This document shows positions 52,214 to 59,683 of a stretch of DNA of 64,000 nt, piece by piece. Position 1 is the first letter of the stretch, and each line of letters opens with the position of its first letter. The stretch lies in assembly GCF_004217615.1 (NCBI RefSeq), contig NZ_SHLD01000001.1:2914001-2978000 (forward strand), read 5' to 3'. The position numbers and the translations under genes are program-made. The stretch is from Micromonospora kangleipakensis. GTDB lineage: Bacteria > Actinomycetota > Actinomycetes > Mycobacteriales > Micromonosporaceae. The notes beneath the pieces are model-generated. The model was not told the origin of the DNA. It worked only from the letters and a program-made list of their open reading frames with translations, and searched no databases.

Positions 52214-53637
52214 GCCTGATCTCCCGCGGGCGCGGACTCCGAGGCCCGGGGCGGCCCGTAGGGCACGTCCGTCTCGGTAGCCCCGCCCTGGTCGCGCCAG
52301 CGGCGGCGCAGCAGTCGCAGGACGTACACGGTGGTGGCGCCGACCGCGGCATAGAGCGCGACGGTGGCGGCGAAGAACAGCCACAGGTTGCCGGACGTGG
52401 TGACCGCGTCCCGGGTGAGGAGGTGACCGACGACCGTCCACGGCTGCCGGCCGACCTCGGTGACCACCCAGCCCGCCTCCAGCGCCACCACCGCGAGCAA
52501 ACCGCTGATCGTGGTCGCCCGCAGGAACCATCTGCTGCGCGGCAGGTCACGGCGGCGCCACCAGGCCAGCGCGTACCAGGCGGAGAGGGCCAGCAGCGCG
52601 GAGCCGATACCGACCATGACGTCGAAGCTCAGGTGGACGATCGTGACCAGCCGGTCCGGCGGCCGCACCTCGGCGGGTATGGCGTCCAGCCCCTGGATGC
52701 GGGTGGACGGCGAGTAACCAGACAGCAGCGAGGCCCCCGAGGGAACCTTGAGGCCGCCGTGCACCTCCCCGTTCGCGTAGTAGCCGCCCAGCACCTCCGG
52801 CACGTGGGTGCCCGTGGTGGGGAGGGCCTCGATCGTGGCGAACTTCGCCGGCTCGTTCCGGTAGACCTCGCGCGCGGCGACGTCGCCGACGAAGATCTGC
52901 AGCGGGGTGGCCAGCGCCGCGACGGTCAGCGGTATCGCCAGGCCGAGCCGGTGGTAGCGGTCGCGGCGGCCGCGCAGCATCCCGGCCGCGTAGACGCCGG
53001 CGACGACGAACCCGGCGACCATGTACGCGGCCAGCAGCATGTGGATGGCCTCGTACCAGAACGCGTCGTTGAAGATCACCTCGAGTGGGCGGACCTCCAC
53101 GATCTTGCCGTCCCGCATGGTGAATCCGCCCGGCTGGTTCATCCAGGCGTTCGCCGCGACCACCGACAGCGTGCCGCCGACTCCGGACAGCACCACCGGC
53201 ACCCCGGTCCAGAAGTGTGGCCATGGGCGCATCCGCTGCCACCCGTAGACGTAGATGGCGACGAAGATCGCTTCCAGGAAGAAGAACAGACCCTCGATCG
53301 CGAATGGGATGCCGAACGCCGCGCCGTAGTTGCCCATCAGTCGCGGCCAGAGCAGCCCGAGCTCGAACGACAGCATCGTGCCGGAGACGGCGCCGACGGC
53401 GAACAGCACCGCCGCCACCTGTGACCAGCGCCGGGCCAGCAGCAGCGCAGTCTCGTCGTTCCGGCGAATGCCGCGGGCGTTCGCGATCAGCATCAGGAAT
53501 GTGAAGGCCACCCCGAACGGCACCAGGATGATGTGGAAGCCGAGAGTGAAGGCCATCTGCTCGCGCGCCGGCAGCAGCTGCGCCGGATCGGCGAGCACGA
53601 GGCTGGCGCCGACGGTCACCAGTGACAGGCCAGGCAT
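52210..53637 (-). CDS. cydA: Cytochrome bd oxidase subunit I
   Basis: A 475-residue heme-bearing subunit. Expected ligands are visible: His in AFTLGFHIILVPFGV (high-spin b595), His in WYEAIHMLLAAYMVAGF and Met in VHLSFDVMVGIGSALLAL (b558). The quinol region ends with TEVGRQPWTVVGHLLTRD, the conserved GRQPW. The length indicates the short Q-loop type usual in Gram-positive bacteria. The start at 53637 (MPGLSLVTVG) is tentative; a nearby GTG would shorten it slightly. The frame runs on upstream into transposase debris. Translationally coupled to cydB. Confidence 0.93.
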   Translation of the reverse strand: MPGLSLVTVGASLVLADPAQLLPAREQMAFTLGFHIILVPFGVAFTFLMLIANARGIRRNDETALLLARRWSQVAAVLFAVGAVSGTMLSFELGLLWPRLMGNYGAAFGIPFAIEGLFFFLEAIFVAIYVYGWQRMRPWPHFWTGVPVVLSGVGGTLSVVAANAWMNQPGGFTMRDGKIVEVRPLEVIFNDAFWYEAIHMLLAAYMVAGFVVAGVYAAGMLRGRRDRYHRLGLAIPLTVAALATPLQIFVGDVAAREVYRNEPAKFATIEALPTTGTHVPEVLGGYYANGEVHGGLKVPSGASLLSGYSPSTRIQGLDAIPAEVRPPDRLVTIVHLSFDVMVGIGSALLALSAWYALAWWRRRDLPRSRWFLRATTISGLLAVVALEAGWVVTEVGRQPWTVVGHLLTRDAVTTSGNLWLFFAATVALYAAVGATTVYVLRLLRRRWRDQGGATETDVPYGPPRASESAPAGDQA

Positions 53638-53759
53638 GCGGCGTGCTACCCGTTGACGGCGGCCCGAAACGTACCGATGGGGTGAGGATTTGGTCAGGGT
53701 GTCGGGGTAACGGGCGGCTGCGTTGCGAGGACCTGTTCGGCGTTGCTGGTCCGGTGGCT

Positions 53760-53950
53760 TTGCGCGCGCGACGGCGTTGCTCCAGCGGACCGTCCGGCCG
53801 GCCAGACGTATCCTCATGAGTCGCATCATCGCGATTGTGATCATGCCTCGGAGTTGACGGTCACGGTCGGAGCCATGGGCCAGCCGCCGGTTGTGCACCA
53901 GCCAGCCGAACGTGCGGTCGACCACCCACCTTGGCGGTAGGACGTGGGGC
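53760..53950 (-). pseudogene. IS5-type transposase, C-terminal remnant
   Basis: The minus strand encodes VLPPRWVVDRTFGWLVHNRR, then LAHGSDRDRQLRGMITIAMM and RLMRIRLAG. This is the final helix with the catalytic-Glu position region (VVERTFAW in intact relatives, here VVDRTFGW) and tail of IS5-family transposases. The frame is open into cydA only by chance. The rest of the element is absent; 53640-53760 shows nothing recognisable. Confidence 0.75.
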
Positions 53951-54011
53951 GGACGGCCCTGCGTTAGGCAGACATCTCGGCATACCGAGTGGGTCATGTG
54001 GGGCGGGGATC

Positions 54012-54152
54012 GGGGAGCGGGTTGGGAGCAGTCGGGTGCCATGAACGGCGTTGAACGGCACTCAACGGCACCGAACGACGCCCAACGGCATGCGCTCCCA
54101 CCTGCGGTCTCGCGTCTCCGCAGGTCAGAGTCGGTGTAGCGTCCGGCTTCAC
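54012..54152. repeat. Dispersed ~140-bp repeat, copy B
   Basis: Similar to 47547-47686. It has GGGGAGCGGGTTGGGAGCA, then five ~10-nt units such as GAACGGCGTT, GAACGGCACT, CAACGGCACC, GAACGACGCC and CAACGGCATG, then CCCACCTGCGG and GTAGCGTCC..TTCAC. No gene is evident from 53951 to 54357. Confidence 0.6.
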
Positions 54153-54357
54153 ACCGAAGAGATCACTGGTTCGATCGCAGTATCGCCCACGCAGGTAGAA
54201 GGCCACTTCCCATTGATGGGGGTGGCCTCTTGCTGCTCGTACAGCAGCGAAGTGCAGCAACGGTCAGCGGCCGAGAGCGACGGCCCGCTCCGAGACGGCC
54301 GAATGGATCGGTATGCGGGATGGCAGGCATGGTCGCGGCTGATGCATCCTGGCGGAT

Positions 54358-54906
54358 GTGGCGGCGGCGTTTGATCGCGAGACCGACTCTGGACGGCTCG
54401 ATTACCAGTTGATGATCCAATCGCCGGTGCGATTGGTGCACAGTCGTGCGCTGCTGAGCGACATCGTTGCTTGGTTGCGACGGCAGAGATACCACGTCGT
54501 CTCAGTGGACGCGTCTTGGCTGATCACCTCGCATATGTTTCGTGACCTGGGGTCGGTCTTGGGCTACACATGCCACGACCAGTGGCACTGTCTGAGCGAG
54601 GGACTCGCCGAGACGATCTGGGAAACGCTGGATCGGTCCGCCGGGTTCACGCTGGTCCTGACCGGCTTCGATGTGTTTGCGACTCGTCGCAGCGACGACG
54701 CCCAGAACCTGTTGGAAGTGGTAGGGGAACGGGCATGGCCGGCAGCATTGCAGGGCAAGCGGGTGATGTGTCTCGTGCAGAGCGACGACCCTGGCCTTGA
54801 ACTGCGGCGGCTCGGGCTCTGGCTCGTTCCATGGGTAGACACCCAGCGCCTGGCAGGCCTAGTACGGCAGCCGCCGTTCGGGATCATGGCTGAAGTTCGG
54901 CGTTGA
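54358..54906 (+). CDS. Barstar-like protein, C-terminus replaced by IS701
   Basis: A 182-residue protein resembling the barstar family of RNase inhibitors. VVSVDASWLITSHMFRDLGS leads to LGYTCHDQWHCLSEGL, which occupies the place of the barstar G-K-N-W-D-A-L-x-D-x-L helix. FTLVLTGFDVFATR and AQNLLEVVGERAWPAAL match the later barstar strand and helix. The GTG at 54358 is the listed start and the N-terminus is uncertain. IS701 inserted at 54859, so the last ~13 codons come from the element. Before insertion the frame would have read LAGLERGDESRSA to a stop near 56333. No barnase-type partner gene is next to it. Confidence 0.65.
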   Translation: MAAAFDRETDSGRLDYQLMIQSPVRLVHSRALLSDIVAWLRRQRYHVVSVDASWLITSHMFRDLGSVLGYTCHDQWHCLSEGLAETIWETLDRSAGFTLVLTGFDVFATRRSDDAQNLLEVVGERAWPAALQGKRVMCLVQSDDPGLELRRLGLWLVPWVDTQRLAGLVRQPPFGIMAEVRR

Positions 54907-56309
54907 GGCGTCGTTTGTAGTGGGCTTGTCGGGCTCGGGCTTGATGGCGGCGCCGCCATTGTGACCAGCGCAGACGATGGGCGAGTTCGTGGATCGGCCG
55001 GATGGTGCAGGTGTTGATCAGCCGTCGGACTTCGTTGACGGTCAGCTTGATCAATCCGCTCTGCGGGGGTTCGTCGGCGGCGTCGGCGGCGCAGATCGCC
55101 AGGACGGCGAGGGCGGCCAGGGCCAGGGTGGTGAAGCGGTGCCAGGAGTCCCAGCGGCGGACCTGGTGCTGGTCGAGGCCGACCTGACCCTTGGCGGCCT
55201 GGAAGGCTTCCTCGACGGTCCAGCGGATCCCGGCGACCCTGATGAGTTGGGCGAGGGTGGCCGGTTGCGGGGTCCAGCAGCGGTAGAAGGCCAGCTCACC
55301 GGTGGTGGTGTTGCGGCGGATCAGGAGGCTGTGGTGGCCGTCGTCGTCGGGGTCGGCGTCGGTGGTGACATCGTCGAGCCAGGCCCAGTCGTAGAGGCGT
55401 GGCCCTTTCGACCCGGCCCCCGTGCTGCGGCGTTGCCACGCCGAGGCCGGTAGTTCGGCGGCGATGCGGTCGGCGCGGATCTTGACCTTGCCGCCGTCGA
55501 GGGGCACCTGGTGGCTGCGAGACACGGCCAGGACGTAGCCCAGTTGGTGTTCGCGCAGGTGGGCGCGGAAGACGCTGTTGTTGCCGTAGGCCTCGTCCGC
55601 GGTAGCCCACCCTGCGGGCACGCCGGCGTCGGCGGCTGCGGTGATCATCTCGGCTGCCAGCTCGGATTTCGTGGCGAACTCGACCTCGTCCGGGACCCCG
55701 GCGCCCTGGCATCGGTCCCGATCGTCGGTCCACGACACCGGCAGGTAGACCCTGCGGTCGATCAGGGTGTGCCCGTGCCCGCTGGCGTAGCCGAGGAACA
55801 CCCCGACCTGCGCGTTCTCGATCCTGCCGGCGGTGCCGGTGTACTGGCGTTGCACCCCGACCGAGTGAATGCCCTTCTTCAGGTCCCCCGTCTCGTCGAC
55901 GACCAGAACCGCGTCCGGGTCACCGAACCGATCGACGATCACCGTCCGCACATCGTCACGGACGGCGTCGGCGTCCCACACCGCCCGGTACAACAGCCGC
56001 TGCATCGCATCCGGCCGGGCGTGCCCGGCCTGCTCCGCCAGCTGCCAGCACGTCTTGACCTCGATATCGGCCAGCAGCCCGGTAACAAACGCCGCCGCCG
56101 TGCGACGCGGCTCGACCCGCCCGAACCGGCCCGCGAACGAGGCGAGCACGCCAGCCAGCACCCAACGCCACGGGGCAACGTCTACGCTGTGGCTCGCGGC
56201 CACCGCCAAATCTGATGTTGTGTCCACAACGCACAGACGATCACGCGGTGGCCGCCTCGCGTCCACCCCTCCCGACCAGTGACATCTCAAACGGCGGCTG
56301 CCGTACTAG
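54859..56309 (-). mobile_element. Complete IS701-type insertion sequence with CTAG target duplication
   Basis: Perfect 16-bp terminal inverted repeats, TACGGCAGCCGCCGTT (54863-54878) and AACGGCGGCTGCCGTA (56290-56305), are flanked by a 4-bp direct repeat CTAG (54859-54862 and 56306-56309). CTAG-like duplication is typical of the IS701 family. The ends and transposase are intact, so this is a recent and possibly active insertion. Confidence 0.93.
54884..56290 (-). CDS. IS701 family transposase
   Basis: A 468-codon frame encoding a DDE transposase. The catalytic Asp is in AVLVVDETGDLKKGIHSVG, the second Asp in AGWATADEAYGNNSVFR and the Glu in RWTVEEAFQAAKGQVGLDQ. The conserved VQRQYTGTAGRIENAQVGVF and the TIRPIHELAHRLRWSQWRRR tail mark the IS701/ISAar group. 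The frame is open from a TTG at 56290, inside the terminal repeat. A start nearer VVDTTSDLAVAAS (about 56225) would fit the usual length of ~400-430 residues better. No frameshifts. Confidence 0.93.
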   Translation of the reverse strand: MRCHWSGGVDARRPPRDRLCVVDTTSDLAVAASHSVDVAPWRWVLAGVLASFAGRFGRVEPRRTAAAFVTGLLADIEVKTCWQLAEQAGHARPDAMQRLLYRAVWDADAVRDDVRTVIVDRFGDPDAVLVVDETGDLKKGIHSVGVQRQYTGTAGRIENAQVGVFLGYASGHGHTLIDRRVYLPVSWTDDRDRCQGAGVPDEVEFATKSELAAEMITAAADAGVPAGWATADEAYGNNSVFRAHLREHQLGYVLAVSRSHQVPLDGGKVKIRADRIAAELPASAWQRRSTGAGSKGPRLYDWAWLDDVTTDADPDDDGHHSLLIRRNTTTGELAFYRCWTPQPATLAQLIRVAGIRWTVEEAFQAAKGQVGLDQHQVRRWDSWHRFTTLALAALAVLAICAADAADEPPQSGLIKLTVNEVRRLINTCTIRPIHELAHRLRWSQWRRRHQARARQAHYKRRLNAELQP

Positions 56310-56447
56310 AGCGTGGTGACGAGTCCCGTTCAGCCTGACGGCGCAACGCTGACCAATAGCAACGGTCATCTGCCCAGAGAATCGCCGAGGCGCTTGAGTG
56401 CGTCCCGGGTCTCCTTCGACGATCCTCGGCGCTCGCGTGGTCGCGGC

Positions 56448-57455
56448 TCATGACACCTCCATGTCCGGCACCGGTGAGATCGTTGCACCGGCCGACAGCA
56501 GTCTCTCCGCCAGCGCGCGACAGCGCCTCCCGAGCTCCGGAGGGTCGAGTACCTCGAAGTCGTGCCCCAGCAGGAGCACGTGCATGAGCACGAAGTCGAG
56601 GCTGCCAGCGCCACTGAGCACCTCGCAGAGCTCGCTCCCTCGCCGTCGTACGACGGCCGCCGACGCCGGAATCTGCGCGCGCACCGTGTCGGCCGACGCG
56701 TGCACGAGGAAGCGCGCCTGGTGCGGGTAGACCCGACTCGCCACACCCTCCTGCACGTACGTCGCCGCGTCGGGCGCCGGGCGCGGGCGGAAGCGCCAGG
56801 TCCGTGCAGACACATCGGTCATCCGGTCGACGCGGAAGCTGCGCCAGTCGTCGCGATCGAGGTCGTAGGCGAGGAGGTACCAGCGCCGGTCGGAGGCGAC
56901 GAGGCGGTAGGGCTCGACCCGCCGCCGTCGCACCTCGCTCCCGGACGGGTAGTCGAAGCCGGCCTCGACCTCGTCGCGGCAGGCTCTGGCCAGCGTCATC
57001 AGCACCTCGGGGTCGACCGGCGTACGGCCTCCGCCGAATGACTCCACCGAGCCGGAGAGCGCGCGCACCTCGTGCCGCAGCCGGGTGGGCAGCACCCGGT
57101 CGAGCTTGGTCAGCGCCCGGAGTGCGGCGTCGCCGGCGCTGGCGACCCCGCCACCCGCGTCGGCGAGCAGCGAGACCGCGGTGGCGATCGCCTCCTCGTC
57201 GTCGAGAAGCAGCGGCGGCAGGTCCTGCCCCGGGCCGAGCTGGTAGCCGCCGCCGACACCCTGGCTGGCGTGCACCGGATAGCCGAGCGTGCGCAGCCGC
57301 TCGACATCACGCCGTACCGTGCGCGGCGTGACCCCGAGCCGGTCGGCGAGCTCGGGGCCGGTCCAGACCTGGCGCTGCTGCAGCAGCCCGAGCAGGGTGA
57401 GCACCCGCTCCGTCGTCCCCCGCACGTCACCGCTTGCCACGTCCATGTCGCCCAC
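56448..57455 (-). CDS. WYL-domain (YafY-type) transcriptional regulator
   Basis: A 335-residue regulator. The N-terminal HTH_11/DeoR-type helix-turn-helix is VWTGPELADRLGVTPRTVRR. A WYL sensor domain follows with EPYRLVASDRRWYLLAYDLD and DWRSFRVDRMTDV, then a WCX C-terminal extension with VLLLGHDFEVLDPPELGRR. Starts are GTG 57455 or ATG 57446; the latter leaves the upstream dyad (57452-57504) untranslated and may be the better choice. It is divergent from the DinB-like and glyoxalase-like genes and probably controls them. WYL proteins sense nucleotides or small ligands. A short gap of ~140 bp to IS701 follows. Confidence 0.9.
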   Translation of the reverse strand: MGDMDVASGDVRGTTERVLTLLGLLQQRQVWTGPELADRLGVTPRTVRRDVERLRTLGYPVHASQGVGGGYQLGPGQDLPPLLLDDEEAIATAVSLLADAGGGVASAGDAALRALTKLDRVLPTRLRHEVRALSGSVESFGGGRTPVDPEVLMTLARACRDEVEAGFDYPSGSEVRRRRVEPYRLVASDRRWYLLAYDLDRDDWRSFRVDRMTDVSARTWRFRPRPAPDAATYVQEGVASRVYPHQARFLVHASADTVRAQIPASAAVVRRRGSELCEVLSGAGSLDFVLMHVLLLGHDFEVLDPPELGRRCRALAERLLSAGATISPVPDMEVS

Positions 57456-57504
57456 CCTGCCAGAGATAGCGGACCGATTCTGTCCGCTAGGGGTGTCAGG
57501 GTGG
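57452..57504. promoter_or_regulatory. Nested 53-bp dyad between WYL regulator and DinB-like gene
   Basis: Inner arms AGCGGAC (57468-57474) and GTCCGCT (57482-57488) and outer arms CCACCCTG (57452-57459) and CAGGGTGG (57497-57504) share the same centre at 57478. The dyad occupies almost all of the divergent promoter, directly before the ATG at 57509. It is a strong candidate for the WYL regulator's binding site. Confidence 0.65.
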
Positions 57505-57508
57505 CTCC

Positions 57509-58096
57509 ATGGATGCAGACGAACTCGACTGGAACCGGACGCTGCGCGAGCAGTGGGAGTTCCACTGGAACCATCAGCTCCGAGCCCGGCTCGACGGCCT
57601 CACCGACGACGAGTACTTCTGGTCGCCGGTGCCGGACGCCTGGAGCGTGCGGCCGCGCGGCAGCTCGACGGCGCCCGTGCAGGTCGGTGCCGGGGACTTC
57701 ACGATGGACTACGCCTTCCCCGAGCCGGTCCCCGCGGCCTTCACCACGATCGCCTGGCGACTCGGTCACGTCATCGTCGGCGTGCTCGCCGCGCGCAACG
57801 CGGCGCACTTCGGCGCGCCGGCGGCGTCGTACGAGACCTGGGAGTACGGTGGCAGCGCGGCCATCGCGCTCGACCAGCTCGAGGCCCAGCTCGACGTCTG
57901 GCTGGCCGGGGTGCGCGGCCTCGGCGAGGCCGGGCTCCGGGTCCCGGTCGGCGCGAAGGAGCCCTTCCCCGAGGCGCCCATGGCCGATCTGGTGCTGCAC
58001 ATCCACCGCGAGCTGATCCACCACCTGTCCGAGGTCTGCCTGCTGCGCGACCTCTACCTGCACCCGAAACCCGCTACGAGCGGAGCAACCCGATGA
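57509..58096 (+). CDS. DinB superfamily protein
   Basis: A 195-residue four-helix-bundle protein. The helix WEFHWNHQLRARLDGLTDDE begins the domain, YFWSPVPDAWSVRPRGSS follows, and the metal-type His positions lie in TTIAWRLGHVIVGVLAARN and LVLHIHRELIHHLSEVCLL. This matches the DinB_2/DUF664 group of metal-binding enzymes, some of which act as thiol transferases. The stop overlaps the next gene's ATG by 4 nt. Divergent from the WYL regulator with a shared operator candidate. The substrate is unknown. Confidence 0.85.
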   Translation: MDADELDWNRTLREQWEFHWNHQLRARLDGLTDDEYFWSPVPDAWSVRPRGSSTAPVQVGAGDFTMDYAFPEPVPAAFTTIAWRLGHVIVGVLAARNAAHFGAPAASYETWEYGGSAAIALDQLEAQLDVWLAGVRGLGEAGLRVPVGAKEPFPEAPMADLVLHIHRELIHHLSEVCLLRDLYLHPKPATSGATR

Positions 58097-58554
58097 GCCG
58101 CCACATCCAGGTCACCTTCGACGCCCACGACCCGCGGGCACTGTCGTCCTTCTGGCGCGACGTACTGGGCTACGTCCACCCCGGCCCGCCCGGAGTCGAC
58201 CTGCCCGAGGACGCCGACCCGCTGGCCGCGTGGGAAGACTTCCTCGCGCGGGTCGGCGTACCGGAGGAGCAGCGCAACACGAGATCGGCCATCGAGGACC
58301 CGGACGGGCACGGCCCACGGCTGTTCTTCCAGCAGGTGCCCGAGGACAAGGTCGCCAAGAACCGCGTCCACCTCGACGTCCGTGCGGCTCCCGGACTGCA
58401 GGGAGCGGAGCGGATGGCGGTGCTGGAGGTCGAGTGCGACCGGCTCGTCGCGCTGGGAGCGACGCGGGTTCGTCGCTACGAGCCCGCTCCCCCGATGAGC
58501 GCCGGCTTCATCGTGATGACCGACCCCGAGGGCAACGAGTTCTGCCTGGACTGA
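58093..58554 (+). CDS. VOC/glyoxalase family protein
   Basis: A 153-residue vicinal oxygen chelate protein with a beta-alpha-beta-beta-beta fold pair. It has HIQVTFDAHDPRALSSFWRD at the start, then ALSS-F-W and VAKNRVHLDVRA in the middle, and FIVMTDPEGNEFCLD at the end. Metal-ligand positions (His in RHIQV, His in RVHLD, Glu in GNEFC) are plausible, as in glyoxalase-like detoxifying enzymes. The ATG overlaps the DinB stop by 4 nt, giving a two-gene operon. Its reaction cannot be assigned. Confidence 0.85.
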   Translation: MSRHIQVTFDAHDPRALSSFWRDVLGYVHPGPPGVDLPEDADPLAAWEDFLARVGVPEEQRNTRSAIEDPDGHGPRLFFQQVPEDKVAKNRVHLDVRAAPGLQGAERMAVLEVECDRLVALGATRVRRYEPAPPMSAGFIVMTDPEGNEFCLD

Positions 58555-58562
58555 CGCAGCTC

Positions 58563-58960
58563 AGCTGTAGTCGCGGAAGCCGCGGCCGGTCTTGCGGCCG
58601 AGGTGGCCGGCGGTGACGAGGTGCTCCAGCAGCGGGGCGGGCGCGAAGCCGGGCTCGCGGAACTTCGGGTAGAGCTCGCGCTGGATCGCCAGTCGTTGCC
58701 GACCACGTCGAGGAGCTCGAAGGGCCCACCGGAAGGGCACAGCCCTCCTTCATGGCCGTCTTGATCTCGTCGGCGGTCGCGTAGTGGGCCTGGAGCATCT
58801 TCACCGCGTCGTTGAGGTACGGAAGAGCAGCGCGTTGACGATGAAGCCGGAGCGGTCACCGCACCGGACGGCCACCTTGCCGAGTTCACCTCGCGACTCG
58901 GCATGGTCTCGCCGTCGAGGATGCGCTCGGCGCGGGCGCGTTGGTTCAGCTCGATGACCG
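58563..58960 (-). pseudogene. 3-hydroxyacyl-CoA dehydrogenase C-terminal remnant
   Basis: Read on the minus strand, pieces of a 3-hydroxybutyryl-CoA dehydrogenase C-terminal domain appear in several frames: TQAVIELNQRARAERILDGE, then AVKMLQAHYATADEIKTAMK, GPFELLDVVGND and HLVTAGHLGRKTGRGFRDYS at the stop near 58563. The Rossmann domain is missing and at least three frameshifts are needed, so it is dead. The G-P-F-x-L-x-D-x-x-G and G-R-K-T-G-x-G-F motifs make the family assignment firm. Confidence 0.8.
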
Positions 58961-59081
58961 CCTGGGTCGCTTCGGTCACCAGCACGCTGCTGCGTCCGGC
59001 CCGCAGGTAGGTTCGTTCGGTCGTGGAGCGTTCGCCGCGGGCGCGGGTTTGGGTCATGCGGTTCGGCCGTCGCCGGTCGGG

Positions 59082-59642
59082 GCTAGGTGTCGAGTGCTCG
59101 GACCGTGCGGAGCAGGAAGCCGGCCAGAAAAAGCTCCCGGCCGGCTATCTCTGCGGCCACGTCGCTCTCTTCGACCTCCGTGTCGACCCACTCCGGCCCG
59201 GGGAAGCCCGCCCGCAGCAATCCTCGGTCACGCCCCAGCCCTGGCCCGCCCCCAGAGACACCGCCAGTACGAAGACGGTCGCGCCCGGCCCGGCGAGGCC
59301 CGGCAGTAGCGCGAGGTATTCGTCCACCTTGCCACCGCCGCGCCGGCTGAGGCTGTGCAGCAGACCGGAATCGAACACCGAGTCGAACGGCGCCGACGGC
59401 AACGACAGGTCCGTGGCATCCTGGACCTCGAAATGCACCGTCAGGCCCTCGCCGACGGCCTTGGCGCGGGCCATGTCGATCGCCACGCGCGAGATGTCGA
59501 TCGCTGTTACCTCGTAGCCGCGGCGGGCGAGGGCGATCGTGAGATCACCTGTGCCGCAGCCGGTCGCAATCCACGGACAGAACCAACTGTCCCAGCAGCA
59601 GGCGCTGACAAGGTGTTGCGCCTGGCGGGAGGACACATCCAA
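59082..59642 (-). pseudogene. SAM-dependent methyltransferase, broken
   Basis: The central part has the class I SAM-binding motif ATGCGTGDLTIALARRGYEV with TAIDIS and later PFDSVFDSGLLHSL. After GWGVTE the frame shifts near 59215, and the natural C-terminus (LLRAGFPGPEWVDTEVEESD and ELFLAGFLLRTV) continues in another frame to a stop at 59082. The N-terminal ~30 residues before the motif are atypical and short, so the 5' end is probably lost as well. It lies between the dehydrogenase remnant and the SagB-like gene on the same strand. Confidence 0.75.
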
Positions 59643-59683
59643 GTTGTCGGCGTCGCGTGAAAACTGACCCCCAGCGGGACCCG

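Noticed and set aside
52214..52531. N-terminal extension of CydB to 437 residues
   Set aside because: It overlaps cydA out of frame; the GTG at 52213 with GGGAG and a GTGA overlap is the natural start.
53638..54042. N-terminal extension of CydA to 610 residues
   Set aside because: The extension encodes an IS5-type transposase tail in the same frame by chance; CydA proteins begin near the AFTLGFHI helix.
56366..56447. Tail reading KETRDALKRLGDSLGR after the WYL gene
   Set aside because: It looks protein-like but has no start codon in its own frame before the WYL stop, and nothing supports a separate gene.
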